Source: Colletotrichum lupini (Eukaryota > Ascomycota > Sordariomycetes > Glomerellales > Glomerellaceae). From it: 64,000 bases of DNA. Made by a program: the position numbers and the translations under genes. Of this stretch, positions 1 through 11,273 are shown one piece after another (within the stretch, counting starts at the first letter, position 1; every line of letters begins with the position of its first letter). The stretch spans positions 4,836,001 to 4,900,000 of the forward strand of contig NC_064675.1 in NCBI RefSeq assembly GCF_023278565.1, written 5' to 3'. The notes under the pieces are model-generated. The model saw only the letters and a program-made list of their open reading frames with translations. It did not search any database and was not told the origin of the DNA.

Positions 1-147
1 TACAAAGTCGAGAAAGTGAGACTGGTCTGGAGGGCGTGTGTAGTCTATTGGGATTGAGGATGTGTTAGCCACATGCGGCTGTGGTATAGCCATGAGGCTT
101 AGATATTTATACATATTTCTCCTCGACACAACTTTTATGCCTCTTGG

Positions 148-232
148 CTAGAACCTCATGTGACTAATCGATTCAAGTGAGAGTCTTTGGAGCTGGAACT
201 CCTACGTAGAACAGGTTAGTGGGAAAAATGAA

Positions 233-289
<57 letters not shown>

Positions 290-1546
290 CATTAAGTATC
301 TCGCCAACCCGATAATGCACGTCCAAGAAGATTGAGTCTGGTAGCTCGGGGATTCCAGAGTCTGCAGAAGTGAATTCTACTACTTTGGGGTAGTTTTTGA
401 ATAGGTCGATGGCGGGATTCCACGCGCAAAACCAGCGAATGTTGTATTCCGTAGTCTCTAAGGGGTCAGTTGCGATCCAACACTTTTGACAAAGACCATG
501 ACAACTCACCGAACCATATTGCTGCTTGAACCCGAAATCAAAATACCCAAAATCGCCATGGACCTCTGAATTCGTCATAAACGCGTTGCCAGTCTGACTG
601 ATGGTGTCGGGTCCGATCTTCCCTTTAAGTTCCGGGAAGTATCTCCACAATGCCCACCAAGTCTTTGCATTCGCGCGAGCCTTTAGATTCTGTTAGTAAT
701 ATCCCATAAAATGCTGGATGGCGGCAATGCCTATCTGACTCTATCTTGCTCATATACGCCCGTGGATACTTTCAAAAAGGCGCAGATATCGGAGGAAGAC
801 TAGAGACGGATATTCTGACGCCTCTAGCAGTTGATAGGATAGCAAGGGGACTTTTCTATTAAAATCAAACGATCTCACTCACCTCCATCGCCGTCCGCTC
901 GTTAGAATCCCCAATCAGGAAGGGGATGATATGGACGCATTCTAGGGTGCTCATACGTCCCTGAGGCATCATCTGGCCAGAGTAATTCTTCTCCGACCAG
1001 CCCCTGTCAAAATACTTCGTGACGACACATTGGCCGCCATCCCGGAGGAGGCAGTCCCGCCTCAACTTTGAATCACAGACATATGACTCGAGCTGCTCGA
1101 GAAGTGAACCTGGGCCGTCTGCCCCGGAACTCGAAGATACGATGTCGTCTTCCGTTCTGCGCTGTGAATGAGTTTTGACTTGGTAGTTGTAGCCAAGCGT
1201 TAGCTTCGATTCATGGCGGGGATAGAGTATATAACCTACGAGGTATCAAGATAGCCTGGACCAAAAAGTCACGTAGCTGCCTCAGCTTGACTGGAGTGTC
1301 TCTGTAACGCATAATCTCCGAGAGCAGAACCAATTGTCCGCTGAGTGGGAGTTTGTCCGCGAAAAGACGAAGTACTTGGGTAGTGTCGTCCTGTGTCCCG
1401 AGGGGGGTGTAATTCGCGAGCATCTCTAAGACTTCGTAATGTTTCTTGGCCCAATGTTCAGAGTCTGATGATGCTAATGTCAGTTGGCTGTCAATGACGG
1501 AGCTGGCGTCTCCATTTCCGTCTGGGTGGTTGGCAATCTCGTCCAT
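148..1546 (-). CDS. HNH endonuclease-domain protein (HNH_2-like), fungal
   Basis: Four-exon gene read from an ATG at 1546. Exon 1 runs to about 1236, exon 2 covers about 1156-883, exon 3 689-291 and exon 4 201-148 with stop TAG. Exon 2 has a Cys followed by the histidine of ECVHIIPF and exon 3 has GNAFMTNSEVHGDFGYF; together they give the H...N...H order of the fungal HNH_2 nuclease family, in which these residues bind the metal and cleave DNA. Family members are common in filamentous fungi, mostly uncharacterised and often rapidly evolving. Introns 2 and 3 have clean GT donors (GTGAGT, GTAAGA) and CTAAC branch points, and a 42-bp AG/CT microsatellite lies wholly inside intron 3. The exon 1/2 junction is unresolved: the only in-phase pairing I see uses a weak GTTATA donor. 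An in-frame stop lies 18 codons before the chosen ATG. Confidence 0.7.
239..280. repeat. (AG)21 microsatellite inside an intron
   Basis: There are 21 uninterrupted AG units. On the minus strand this is a CT tract just downstream of the GTAAGA donor of the last HNH-gene intron, so it can serve as polypyrimidine sequence. Reading through the intron gives a false Ser-Leu tail. Confidence 0.95.
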
Positions 1547-1623
1547 GTCGTGGTTGGGTCCGTATTCGAATATGAATACCGTCTTGAGAAGAGGAACTTA
1601 TCGGCCGTCGTGATCGTTAGGTT

Positions 1624-1926
1624 TTGGTAAATCTGTACGATGTGTGCCAACTGTGGGACACATCCAAGGCTATTTTAGCGAGTTCGAGCGACGCAAGACA
1701 AACGCTGAGTGAGGCGCAGACATCAGAGATTCGTTACCAACTCTATGACAAGCAAGGACTTCGGGAGTGGTATGAAGACGTTATCGAGTTCCTTCCGGAG
1801 GGACCACAGGCAATAGACCACCTGTCCAGATAGAAGAAGCGCTTGTTGAGAGCCAAGACAACGCGATATCGAATTCGGGAGTACGAGCTGCAGAGGAACG
1901 AAATAGACGGCATACCTGTGAACTGA
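1624..1926 (+). pseudogene. Possible gene relic with an internal TAG
   Basis: One frame stays open from 1624 to 1830, meets TAG at 1831-1833, then continues in the same frame for 30 codons to TGA at 1924. The translation has ordinary composition (for example YQLYDKQGLREWYEDVIEFL) before the stop and a basic, hydrophilic stretch after it, so both halves look coding. There is no ATG at the start, so a 5' part is missing or lies in an unseen exon. A second frame is also open across 1780-2050, so the assignment is weak. I do not recognise the family. The rest of the gap to apc4 (1927-2674) shows no convincing gene. Confidence 0.3.
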
Positions 1927-2674
1927 GACTGACAAATGTCTCCGAAGAAGGCTTCTGTCCTCAAATCCTGGGGTATGGTGGGCATAGACTTCATGGGAGA
2001 GATCACTCCTACGGCAGTGGGACGGATTCAAAGACAGGTCTCACTACATACTGAAAACAACTCTTCAAATAGGAAAATTTTATAACCTTGATTATTTGAT
2101 GTTTATCTCCGTAAAATTGGTCCAGCACCCGGCTAGGTAACTTATGTGCCTTTCTGGAGTACCGGAAAGTACCTTCTGGTCCAGTAGAAGAACAAGGTTT
2201 ATTTTATTCCCAGGACTTTGACAGACCGTGGCTGAACTTGCCGCCTTCGTAAAACTTAATGGTAGCTAGACCGAGTAGCCCGTTCCACGCTGTCAGGGCA
2301 CCTTGTTATCGAGGACATCCAAGCGATTTTCGTGTAGAGTCACGAGTACGAGAATGCAGTTTGAAAAAAACAGTGTGGCGCCCACCCAGCAGTTCCGTGC
2401 TTGCCAAAGTTGATGTAGAAAAAGGAGGGCTCGTGCAATGCTTTCTCCAGTCAAATATTCTCATTCACTCATTCACCTATCCCAAGTCATGAAGCTAAGG
2501 TAATTTTCTCTCCATACCACTCTAATAAGCCTACTCTCGATGAAAGAGCTCATCTAGCCTGGCTGCCTCTAGCCTCCGCGTGCCCAGCACAGCCATGCGT
2601 TTCTTGCTGAGCGGCGTAAAACGCTTTGGCGGCACCCTGAACATGTTACCCGGCGATAGGGGCACGGGCAACTT

Positions 2675-5398
2675 CTAGTCGCCGCGTGCGGCTGCCGCTG
2701 CCGTTGCCGTAGCCGGTTTTCGCGGAGCGTCCTTGTCGTCATGGCTGGACGCGAGGCTGAAGACCCTGTAGACCGAGCGGTTGGCGCCGAGGAGGCACAC
2801 GCGTGCCGGGACTTCGCCGCGGGCGTTCGTGACATTCTGTACGTCCATCCGTATCGGCGTGAAGGACTGGTCTTCGGGGAGTGTGGTCGTGACGAGCCCT
2901 GTCTGAATTTGTTTGGTCAAGGGTGTAGAGACTGGTAAGTCGTTCTCTTGGTAGGGAACATAGTTGATGGCGGGAGACTGTATAGGTACCATGATGACAT
3001 TGGCGGGGCTTCCTAGAGAGAGATTTAGTAGAAGCCTTACTGATGAGCTATAAGATATGCAGGTCTTGGTGTACCTTGTATGTTCACGAGCAGAACTAAC
3101 GTAGTGCTGTCCATGAACTTGACCTCAGCGATCTTGCCATTGTCTACAGATAGAGCAGCAACCGTCGTGGCAACGCTGCTGCTGATGCCGTTGATGATGC
3201 GGATAGATGTTCGGAATATGAAGACTATCAAGCTGTTAGTATGAGACTCGGCTTGCTCTCGCGAGAAAGTACTGACACTCTTGGTCCCGGCCCTCTCCAG
3301 TCAGGGCGGTAAAGGTGAGGCCATAAACTTCGTCCTGAAAGAATGTCAGTTATACGTGTCAACAGTTGAGAGATTTCAAGACTTACGTCTTGTCGTTCCA
3401 AGCACATGGTAGAGTCAATTTTTGCAATTTTCTGGCCCAATCCGATCTTTGTCGGCTGACCAAATCGAACGCTCCTTTTTTGTGCTTCGGCAATATCCTT
3501 GAAGACTCCATTTACGCGGGCAGTAAGGTAGTCGACGAGGAAGCCAACGTTCGGGAAGGCCTTCAAATATTCTTGTCCCTCTTCCTGGCGTTTGAGTTGG
3601 GTATCTAACTCTTCGAGCATTGACTTTCCGCTTTCAGCTCGTTCCCAGTTCGCCGAGTAATCGTCTGTGGCTACTTCGTCCAAAAATATGACCATGGGGC
3701 TCTCGACAAGGTAGCGCTGCACGTAGACAAGGACCTTGCTGTTCTCCATTGTAGCCTCCTTCTCTGTCAGTTCTTCGCTCGCCGAGTTTGGGGCCGCAAA
3801 ACGGTCAATCTGGAACCGCATCCATGTAGAGAAGGCATGGAAGAGGTCCAGTTCGTCCATGACGTTCAGGAGAATCTTGTGTCCGACCATTGTGAGGCAA
3901 GATACGATATCCATTGCGCGAGTGATCTGGGCCACAGAGAAGCCAATGTCGTCGCGTGAGTCGTAAAACTGAGCAAGTCCACGCAGGCGGCTGAGTATGA
4001 TGGCACATCGTTCCAACGACGGGAGTAAATTTTCATGGATCAAACCACGCAGGTTCTCCAGTCCTGCCGTCACAGCCTTATCCCAGCGTTTGTGGCCCTT
4101 GAGATGTTGTCAGAAATGAATCACATAGCGAGAAAAGCGTCTACTTACGCGCTCAGCTAAACTGTCGACCAACCATTCTCGGAGGGGCTCATGCGCATGG
4201 CCAGTGACAACCGTATGGAAAAGAGCTTGAACAATGTTCGTCGGCCCATGTGCTATCTGTTCCAGGTCTCCCTCAACACTACGCAAGAACTTGGACGGTA
4301 GTTCTCTTGTGTTCTTATACTCTACTTGCATGTGGAGCTGCGTCTGCTTCACATAACGCAGCAGCTTCTGTAACGTAGTGAGTTTTGACGCCAGGAGAGA
4401 GATGTTGATGGGGGATGAGGGTATAAAGGGCAGATCCATGGGAACCAAGTATACTGCCTGGTCGTTGTCGGCTGAGGATTTCAGGAGGAGAGTGTGAGTG
4501 GAAACTTCTGGATGAGAGGCATGTTGAATGAGCTGGAGAACGCCTGGTCTGTACATGGAACTTGGAAGCGTATATCGGAAGTCACCGATGATGAAGGAAT
4601 CATAGATGCTGAGATGGAGGCGCCCATCGCTTGTGCCTACCACCATGACGAAGACTTGGTCACTATCTTCTGTGTTGAAGGGCTGGAACAGGAAGTCTAT
4701 GCCAGTTCTCAAGGTGAACACCAGGCCATCTTCGCTAAAGCCACAGTCAGTAACGACATCTGAACCATGGCAGACTTCACTTACCCTGCACCAGCACTGG
4801 AACTAGGTAGAGGACTGATATTTGGCAAGGCAGAGTCTACCTCCAAGAAGGTGAGTTCTCGGGGTAGATCCAACGGGGCCGGGCTGCCGGGCAAATTCAG
4901 CTCCTCTGACATGAGTTTTTGCCATGGCTGCGCAGGCGACTGCCGGGCCATCTTCTGCGGCCTGCCCACAATGTTGCGCGACCAACCGATGTGAGTGATG
5001 TTTGGCGTCGCTGTGTCGTCTCCACAGACGCGAATGTGATGTGCAGCCTTGTTGTTCTCCAGGCCCATCAACCTCACGTATCCGTCGCTCCAGCCAACAG
5101 CAAGGAACTGCCCTGTGATCAAATTAAAAAAAAAATTCTATAGGTATATTGAGTGCATCTTCGTACCATCTGGTTTCCATCTTACAGCTTGGGGCTCGGG
5201 AGCCTGTTGACCGGGCTTCGCGAACTGATGGATTTTGGACACAACGTGTTCCCTTGGGCGGTAGATCAAAAGATTTTTCCCGTGTGCGTCCCAACTGACC
5301 GAGAGGTCAACCGTTGGGTTACTGCATGGAAAGCCTTCGGCGACGCGGTGGTCGAACTTGGTATCGCTGTAGTGCCGTAGCTGCATGGCTTCATCCAT
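2675..5398 (-). CDS. apc4: Anaphase-promoting complex subunit 4 (APC4)
   Basis: Scaffold subunit of the APC/C ubiquitin ligase, which drives mitotic exit in the nucleus. Seven exons: 5398-5167, 5112-4785, 4734-4149, 4097-3387, 3334-3279, 3232-3075 and 3012-2675. They sum to 803 codons (802 aa), the usual size for the family. The N-terminal WD40-like part contains AVRWKPDGQFLAVGWSDGYV, the characteristic APC4 blade, with the first exon junction inside it. The middle (around exon 4) is the helical ANAPC4 domain starting near GHKRWDKAVTAGLENLRGLI. The C-terminal exons return to beta propeller sequence (ARVCLLGANRSVYRVFSL). The start is the only ATG that leads into the propeller. The 50-nt intron between 3279 and 3232 has a weak donor (GTGTCA) and a TACTAACAG end, so the 56-nt exon 5 is the least certain part. 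Confidence 0.9.
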
Positions 5399-6044
5399 TT
5401 CGGATATACGAAGCTATCCGGATTGACAGGGGAGTGGTGACGCCTCGAAGGACCATTGCTAGTCCCGTAGGACGATTTGCTGACAGAAATTACCAGATGT
5501 TTGGTTATTGAATTTCAGGAAATCGAGCTGTGCAGTCCGTAGTTCAATTAGGTATCGGCGAATCTGCTTCGCGCAAATAGCCGTTGTTGTTTGGAAGGTT
5601 CACTCACGTCTTTTACAAATGTAGAAGTGAGTTGAGGTACATCAAGCAGGTACTCCGTACCTCTCAATCCAATGTCCGTTCTGTGGGAACTGCACCCAAG
5701 GTTGTACCTGCCACTGACAAGGATGAGTTAGCGCCCCGCGCAACACTGTCACTGCAAGACGTGGTGGATCAGCACCTTGATCGAAATGGAACACTTTGTT
5801 TTCAGTGCAGCAGTCAATTCCAGGGCAAAGATGATGTTAGTCGACAAGGTGAATAACTTCTTTTACTCGAGGCTTTCGCATCCCCTAGACTCTCTAAGAT
5901 ACATTTCATTTCATGCAGCCAAATATCATGGCCGTTTCCCAGCACCGCAAGTCAACCCGCTGTTTGGAAAACTCATCAGTTGGCGCCGAGCTTTTGCTAC
6001 CCCTGACTATCCCGCTCCAATCTCAATCTAAAAGTACCTGCATT
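5399..6044. other. Intergenic, apc4 5' side / delta-COP 3' side
   Basis: 646 bp between two minus-strand genes. Short plus-strand open frames occur but none has a supported start, splice sites or recognisable composition. It should hold the apc4 promoter and the delta-COP 3' UTR. Confidence 0.6.
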
Positions 6045-7808
6045 CTATTCGATTAAGAAGTTGTCTGCGTGAGACTTGATCTCCTTCGAGAAGGTAACCT
6101 CCTCGTCCTCTTCAATCAAAGAGACAGTGGTAACCTAGTATGTGCATTAGCTTTCTGGGACATCAAACTGCCAGAGTCGTGACTTACATCAACATCGATG
6201 AAGGGCGAGGTCTTTGAGAACCTGACTGTCATTGGGAAGAAGTCGTTCTCGTCATTGGTCTCGGCCTCGAACTCGAAAGAACCGCTAGGGTTCTCGTCCG
6301 AAACCGTGCCAATGTTCCACTCCAGCGAGTCGCCAGAAACCTCATACGAGGCATCAAAGCTCGATACCACAGGTTCACTGGCCTGGTAAGGGATGATCAC
6401 GCTAACGTCCTTCAACGTGTCCCCGCCCGTCAGCTCGTACTCGACGGTCATGTTGTACTTGTCTGCATCCTTGTTGATCCAAACAGTGAATGTAATGGGG
6501 CAAGCGCTAGTATCGTCTGCCTTGGCCGTTGCTCTCCAACGCAGGACACCAACGGACTGGTTGATAGGGAAGCCACGCGCGGTGTTGCTCATCTGGATGG
6601 TCTTGGAGCTGTTGAAGAGGTTCTTGTCGACGTTGGGGTGCGTGCGGAACTGAGCACCGTGGGAGGCATTGGCAGTCAGGTTCAGCTTGACCTTTGTCAA
6701 GCTTGGGTCCGAGATACGAAGGTTCAGGTCACCGCTTATCGCAAGGGAGTTTAGGGCGCCCTCTCTCGACAGCTTAGCACTAATAGCTTCGTTGACCACG
6801 ATGTGAATGGCGTCCCGGTCAAGAGTAGAGGAAACACGAGACTCTGCCGCAGGCTCGGGAACGTGAGCCGGGGTTGGCGTAACAAGCGGGGTATCATCGA
6901 CTTCGGCTCCCATTTCGCCTCGAACGCGCTCGAACATGTCGGTGGTCTTCGACTTCTTGCCGAGTTGCATACCCTTGCCCTTCGGGGCACTCAGCCTGTA
7001 GATGTTAGCCAGCAGCCTCCGCCACGCATATCCAAGGGTCGCTTACTTGTTGAAGGTTTTGTTCTTCTCAGCTTCGTACGAGTCGTACGTATCCGTCGGG
7101 GTCGGGCGCGTAGGTGGGGTGTAAGTCGGGTAGTTGGGTGTTCTGGGCATTCCACCACCGACACGGCCAGCTCGAGCCGACTCTTTCCGCTGCATCTCCA
7201 GCTGCTTGGCCTTCCGCTTGCGCTCCTCTGTCGCCTCCAGCTCCTTGTTCTATTCTCACGATCAGTATCATGTATCTCAACATGCTGGGTATCGGCTAGA
7301 CGGACTCGTGCGATGATCTCCTGGATCCGCTCCTCGTGACTCTCCATGTCGAGGAAGGTCTTGATCTGGCTGATGGTCAAGTTCTCGCGGTATCCCAGCG
7401 TTACCAGCTCATCGAAGGCGCTAAGAAGTTCGTATGCATTCTTCAGAATCTCTCTCTCGTCGAGGCTCTTGCATGTGCTGGTCACAACCTGAGCGAACAG
7501 GTGCAAGGAATCGATGTCTTGGAGAATGTTGGATTGGCGGTTGGTAATGAGTACCATGTAAAGCTCGTCCAGGGGCTGATAGACAAAGCGCACATTGTCT
7601 TGTTCAACGGTCGTGTGTTGGGTGCCGCTGTCGGCGAGCTTCGGGAAGGACGCGAGGAGGGCTTCAATGCGGGATCGTGGCATCTCCCTGAATTGGCGGG
7701 AGAGGACAGCTTTCCCGCCGCGGGTGCAAATCGAAGCTGCGAGGACGACCTGAAGGTGTAAGCATGTCGATACGGAAAGTGCAGCAGCCGAAAGATTCCT
7801 CTTACCAT
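6045..7808 (-). CDS. ret2: Coatomer subunit delta (delta-COP)
   Basis: Medium subunit of the COPI F-subcomplex, needed for retrograde Golgi-to-ER vesicles. Exons are 7808-7806 (just ATG), 7749-7306, 7249-7047, 6995-6188 and 6134-6045, giving 516 codons (515 aa), normal for the family. The N-terminal longin-like domain starts VVLAASICTRGGKAVLSRQF immediately after the start Met. A charged linker follows (NKELEATEERKRKAKQLEMQ), then PNYPTYTPPTRPTPTDTYDS and KGMQLGKKSKTTDMFERV, and a C-terminal mu-homology domain ending ...SHADNFLIE. The first intron (7750-7805, 56 nt) begins GTAAGA directly after ATG. Intron 2 uses a rare GTCCGT donor but restores the conserved linker exactly. Orthology is clear. 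Confidence 0.95.
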
Positions 7809-8426
7809 TTTGACGGAGTATGATGAGAGGTATAGGACGAATTGGAGATGTAGGTGGACTGTCGCAACTCGACTTCAAGGTCCACGCCAAAGGAGGGACC
7901 ACACTGGGAGCTTGAATATTGAGGTCGGAATTGTGAATCTGGCCAGTGCACTGACCATGCTACCTTACGTACAGCAGCTGAGGCTAGTCCAAAAGTGGTA
8001 AAGCGGCAGCTGCCTCCAGAAGGCGCGTCAACCTGCGCTTACGGCACGTAGAGGGGCTGCACCTGGGACCTTTTTTTAAATTCCCACGCGCTTTGGTCAA
8101 CTCCACCTCATCCGCACTGCTTGGCCTCAACTCGCCATATCCATACTCTTTGTTACCAAAGCTCCCTTTCCTCCCTCAGTCCATACCTACGAAGACACCT
8201 TGAAACGATAGCGTACCGGAGACTCAGATCTCTAGGCATACGAATCACTACCGACGTGACATTCAACCGATACCTGACTATTGAGCTTTCGTCAGCGCCA
8301 TCGAGCGGACATCCGAATCCTTACAGCCCGAACCTGCCAGACAAAGAGACAAGCGTCCCGACAGAGGCAACGAAATACCTACCGCGAAACCGAACATCGC
8401 TCTACAACTTCCCAGTTGTAGCAGGG

Positions 8427-11273
8427 ATGACTACTGAAGCAGCCCCAGCCCTGGGCCTCGAGGGCCAACTCCACGAGGAGTATATCGACTACTCGGAGGA
8501 CGATTCGGCAGCTCCTGCTGTCGTCGTAGAAGGCTCTAACATCACCTCATTTCCTGCCAACGCCCATCCTGTCACCGATGAAGTGGAGTACACTGGAACG
8601 AGCGCATTAGAGCCGGACAACCAGACCATCGGCCAACAGGTCGATGCGGAGATCGATGCTATTTCTATCGCCGCCGATGCCTCACTACAGCCAGGCGACC
8701 TAGACCCCACTAATGAGCTTCAAGTGCATGGCGTTGATTCTATTAGCGCGATAGAAGCTGAAGACTCTTACATGAACGAAGATGAATCTCTTGCCTACGC
8801 CGATGTTGCCAAGCCTGAAGATGGGTTGACCGCCGAGAATGAGATTAGTTGGGAAGACGGCCCGGCAAACGAGGAAGACGCAGCTCAGAACGAGGAAAAT
8901 GAGCACGAAGACAACGAGGTCAAGGACGGTCAAGACGAAAATAGCCAGGATGAGAGCCACATCACTCTCGAGAAAGATGAATGGCAACTAGTGGAAGAGA
9001 AGGACAGCCTCCCACGAGGCGGCCTGAGCCCTGCGAACAGTGCTGGGGAACAAGAAACGGAAGCTCACGAAGTCGATCAAGAGCTTGCGGACTCTTCAAA
9101 CGATGCAAACAACTTGGACGCAAATCTTGACGTATTTGACGTGGCCGATGTTGATGCTGGCCTAGATGAACAACAAGTTGCCGAAGCCGACAATACGGAA
9201 GTCAATGACCTGCACGAGATAGACTTCAACGATGGCGGCAACGTAGCAACAGTCGATGCTACAGTGGGTACCAGTGATACGCGTTCAGAGCATACTCCAG
9301 AATACCAAAAGATCGATGGCGATTTCCCGACGAAACAGGATGCTGAAGATCATCCCATGGGCGTAGATACGGAATCGCAGCCGGAGGATGAGCTTGAGAG
9401 CATCATGGGCGTTGCCGACGCTGACCAGGCCAATGATGAGGAGAATCATGATGATGTCGTCAACGCCGACGATTATGACGCAGTTGCTGAAGACTTGTCT
9501 GTTCCCGAGCACGTGGAATTCGATGACGAAGTTCTTGCCGACGTGCGATCGTCCGTATCGGCTGAGACGCCGACTCACGAAGAGATGGACATCCCCGTTA
9601 TCACTGTCTCGTACAAGGGCATCGACTATCCATTCTTCTATGGGTCCCCAGACAGCCAAGGCAAGGAGTGTTTCTTCAATGATCTGACTCTATTGCACTG
9701 CAAAATGGAGGGTGTATTGGCAGGCTTCCGTCGAGAGCTTGCCAATGAGTTGGGCCCTTTTGACGAACTTGTGTTCCAAATCGACGAGCTTGGCCTTGAG
9801 TTCACTGAAGTACGTTCTCATCCGCCTGAAACACAAGCTCTGCTAACATATCCAAAGTCCAGCCAAGCAGAAGTCTTCTCGGACATCACGTTGGGCCAGA
9901 TAATTTCCGTATTTGACTCACTGGTCAAAAACCAGAATGCCGATGCATCCAAGCCCCTCTACGCCTACTTGACAACGCGGCCGAACTGCAAGAAGCGCTG
10001 GCTTTCCCTCGTTGACGATGCCTACAATGGCAAAGGACTCGATGAAATTAGCTACTATTTCGCATCTCGCGCACAGAGCGAGGTACTCGAGATCATGGAT
10101 GATGAGCCTGACCTGATAGGGGAAGAAGATAACGCCGATGCTGCCTCTTGGCCGCAGTCTCCCGCCGTGAGCGGACATGGTGAGCACAATTTGGACGAGG
10201 CTGAAGGCGAAAATGAGGAGATCAACGAAGATGACGATGTCGGTGATGGCATTACCGGAGAAGACGATATCCAGTCGCAAAACGCACTTGAGGAGAACCC
10301 CTTGCAGCAAGACGAGAGCGCTATCTCGATGCCGGATGCTGAGGCTACCATGCTTGATACCGAAGCTTCTCTGATGGACGAAACCACCGCAGTTGCAGAC
10401 CTGAGCGTTGTTGAAGACAGCGGTGACGTGGAAGATGCAACGGAGGATCAGCAGCCCCAAGAGAATGGGGAGGCAGGTAAAGACGACCTTTCTCAAGTCA
10501 CTCAATGCTTCTTCCCTAATTTCTGTCTCTGCGCCACTTGTACTTCGACCTTTGTCGCAGACCAAATGGCGGAGGAAGACGACTTTCGATTCGAGACCTT
10601 GGTGCGAGTGGCCAAGGAGTCTGCTCGACAGCGAGGGCGCTCTCTCTTTAGCAATTCGCATTTGGCGCTTCCCAAGAGACTCCTCTCGCGAAGAACGTCC
10701 CGCCATTTGCATTCTTGTTCAGATTCCAGCATTACATTTTCTTCGACTGCAGACGCTGACGCTAGAACCCAAGCTCCAGAGATTGATGAATCTAACCCAC
10801 TCGCCTCGGAAATGCAAGACGCAGCTGTTCTCGGCACTGCTATTGACGCACAGAACACGTTTGACGACGAAGACGCAGCAATCATCGCAGATGAGATCGT
10901 CGAAAACGCCAATGAGAGCTTCGCAGAAAAGGTAACCCCCGATACCAGTGCCACGTCTACCTTGAACGGCGACGAAGAGGTCACCTACGAGAACGAGCTT
11001 GATCTCAACGCCGACCTACCTGAAGCCGAGGTTGTTGAAGCCGAGGTTGTCGACGAAGATGATGGGCTAGCGGAGATTGACTGGAGAGAATTCTCCGGGC
11101 AAGGGGATGACGAGATTGCCGTAGAGTCCCCTTCAGCTTCTGGCAAACGCCAGAGGTCGGATGTGGACGACCTGCTGGATGCTGAAGCTCAACAAGGTAC
11201 GCTCAAGAGGCTTAAAAGACTCTGAACATGATGAGCTAACTTAGTGCTAGACGTCAAGCGTCGTCGCCCATGA
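8427..11273 (+). CDS. Highly acidic conserved fungal protein of unknown function
   Basis: Inferred exons 8427-9809, 9858-10476, 10561-11196 and 11251-11273 give 887 codons (886 aa). The first 370 residues and the last third are very rich in Asp and Glu. A globular segment of about 150 residues sits between them, starting VSYKGIDYPFFYGSPDSQGK and including LYAYLTTRPNCKKRWLSLV. The extreme C-terminus is basic (DVKRRRP) after EIDWREFSG, suggesting a nuclear protein. The last intron (11197-11250) has GTACGC, GCTAAC and TAG. The other two (48 and 84 nt) are multiples of three without stops, so the gene also reads as one frame; the Cys-rich insert from the 84-nt one looks foreign to the protein. 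The ATG at 8427 is preferred because the open frame upstream has no ATG and non-protein-like composition. I recognise the pattern from other fungal proteins but know no function. Confidence 0.75.

Noticed and set aside
8121..8426. Upstream extension of the acidic protein's frame
   Set aside because: Open only from a TTG with Ser/Leu/Arg/Tyr-rich composition unlike the protein; most likely 5' leader.
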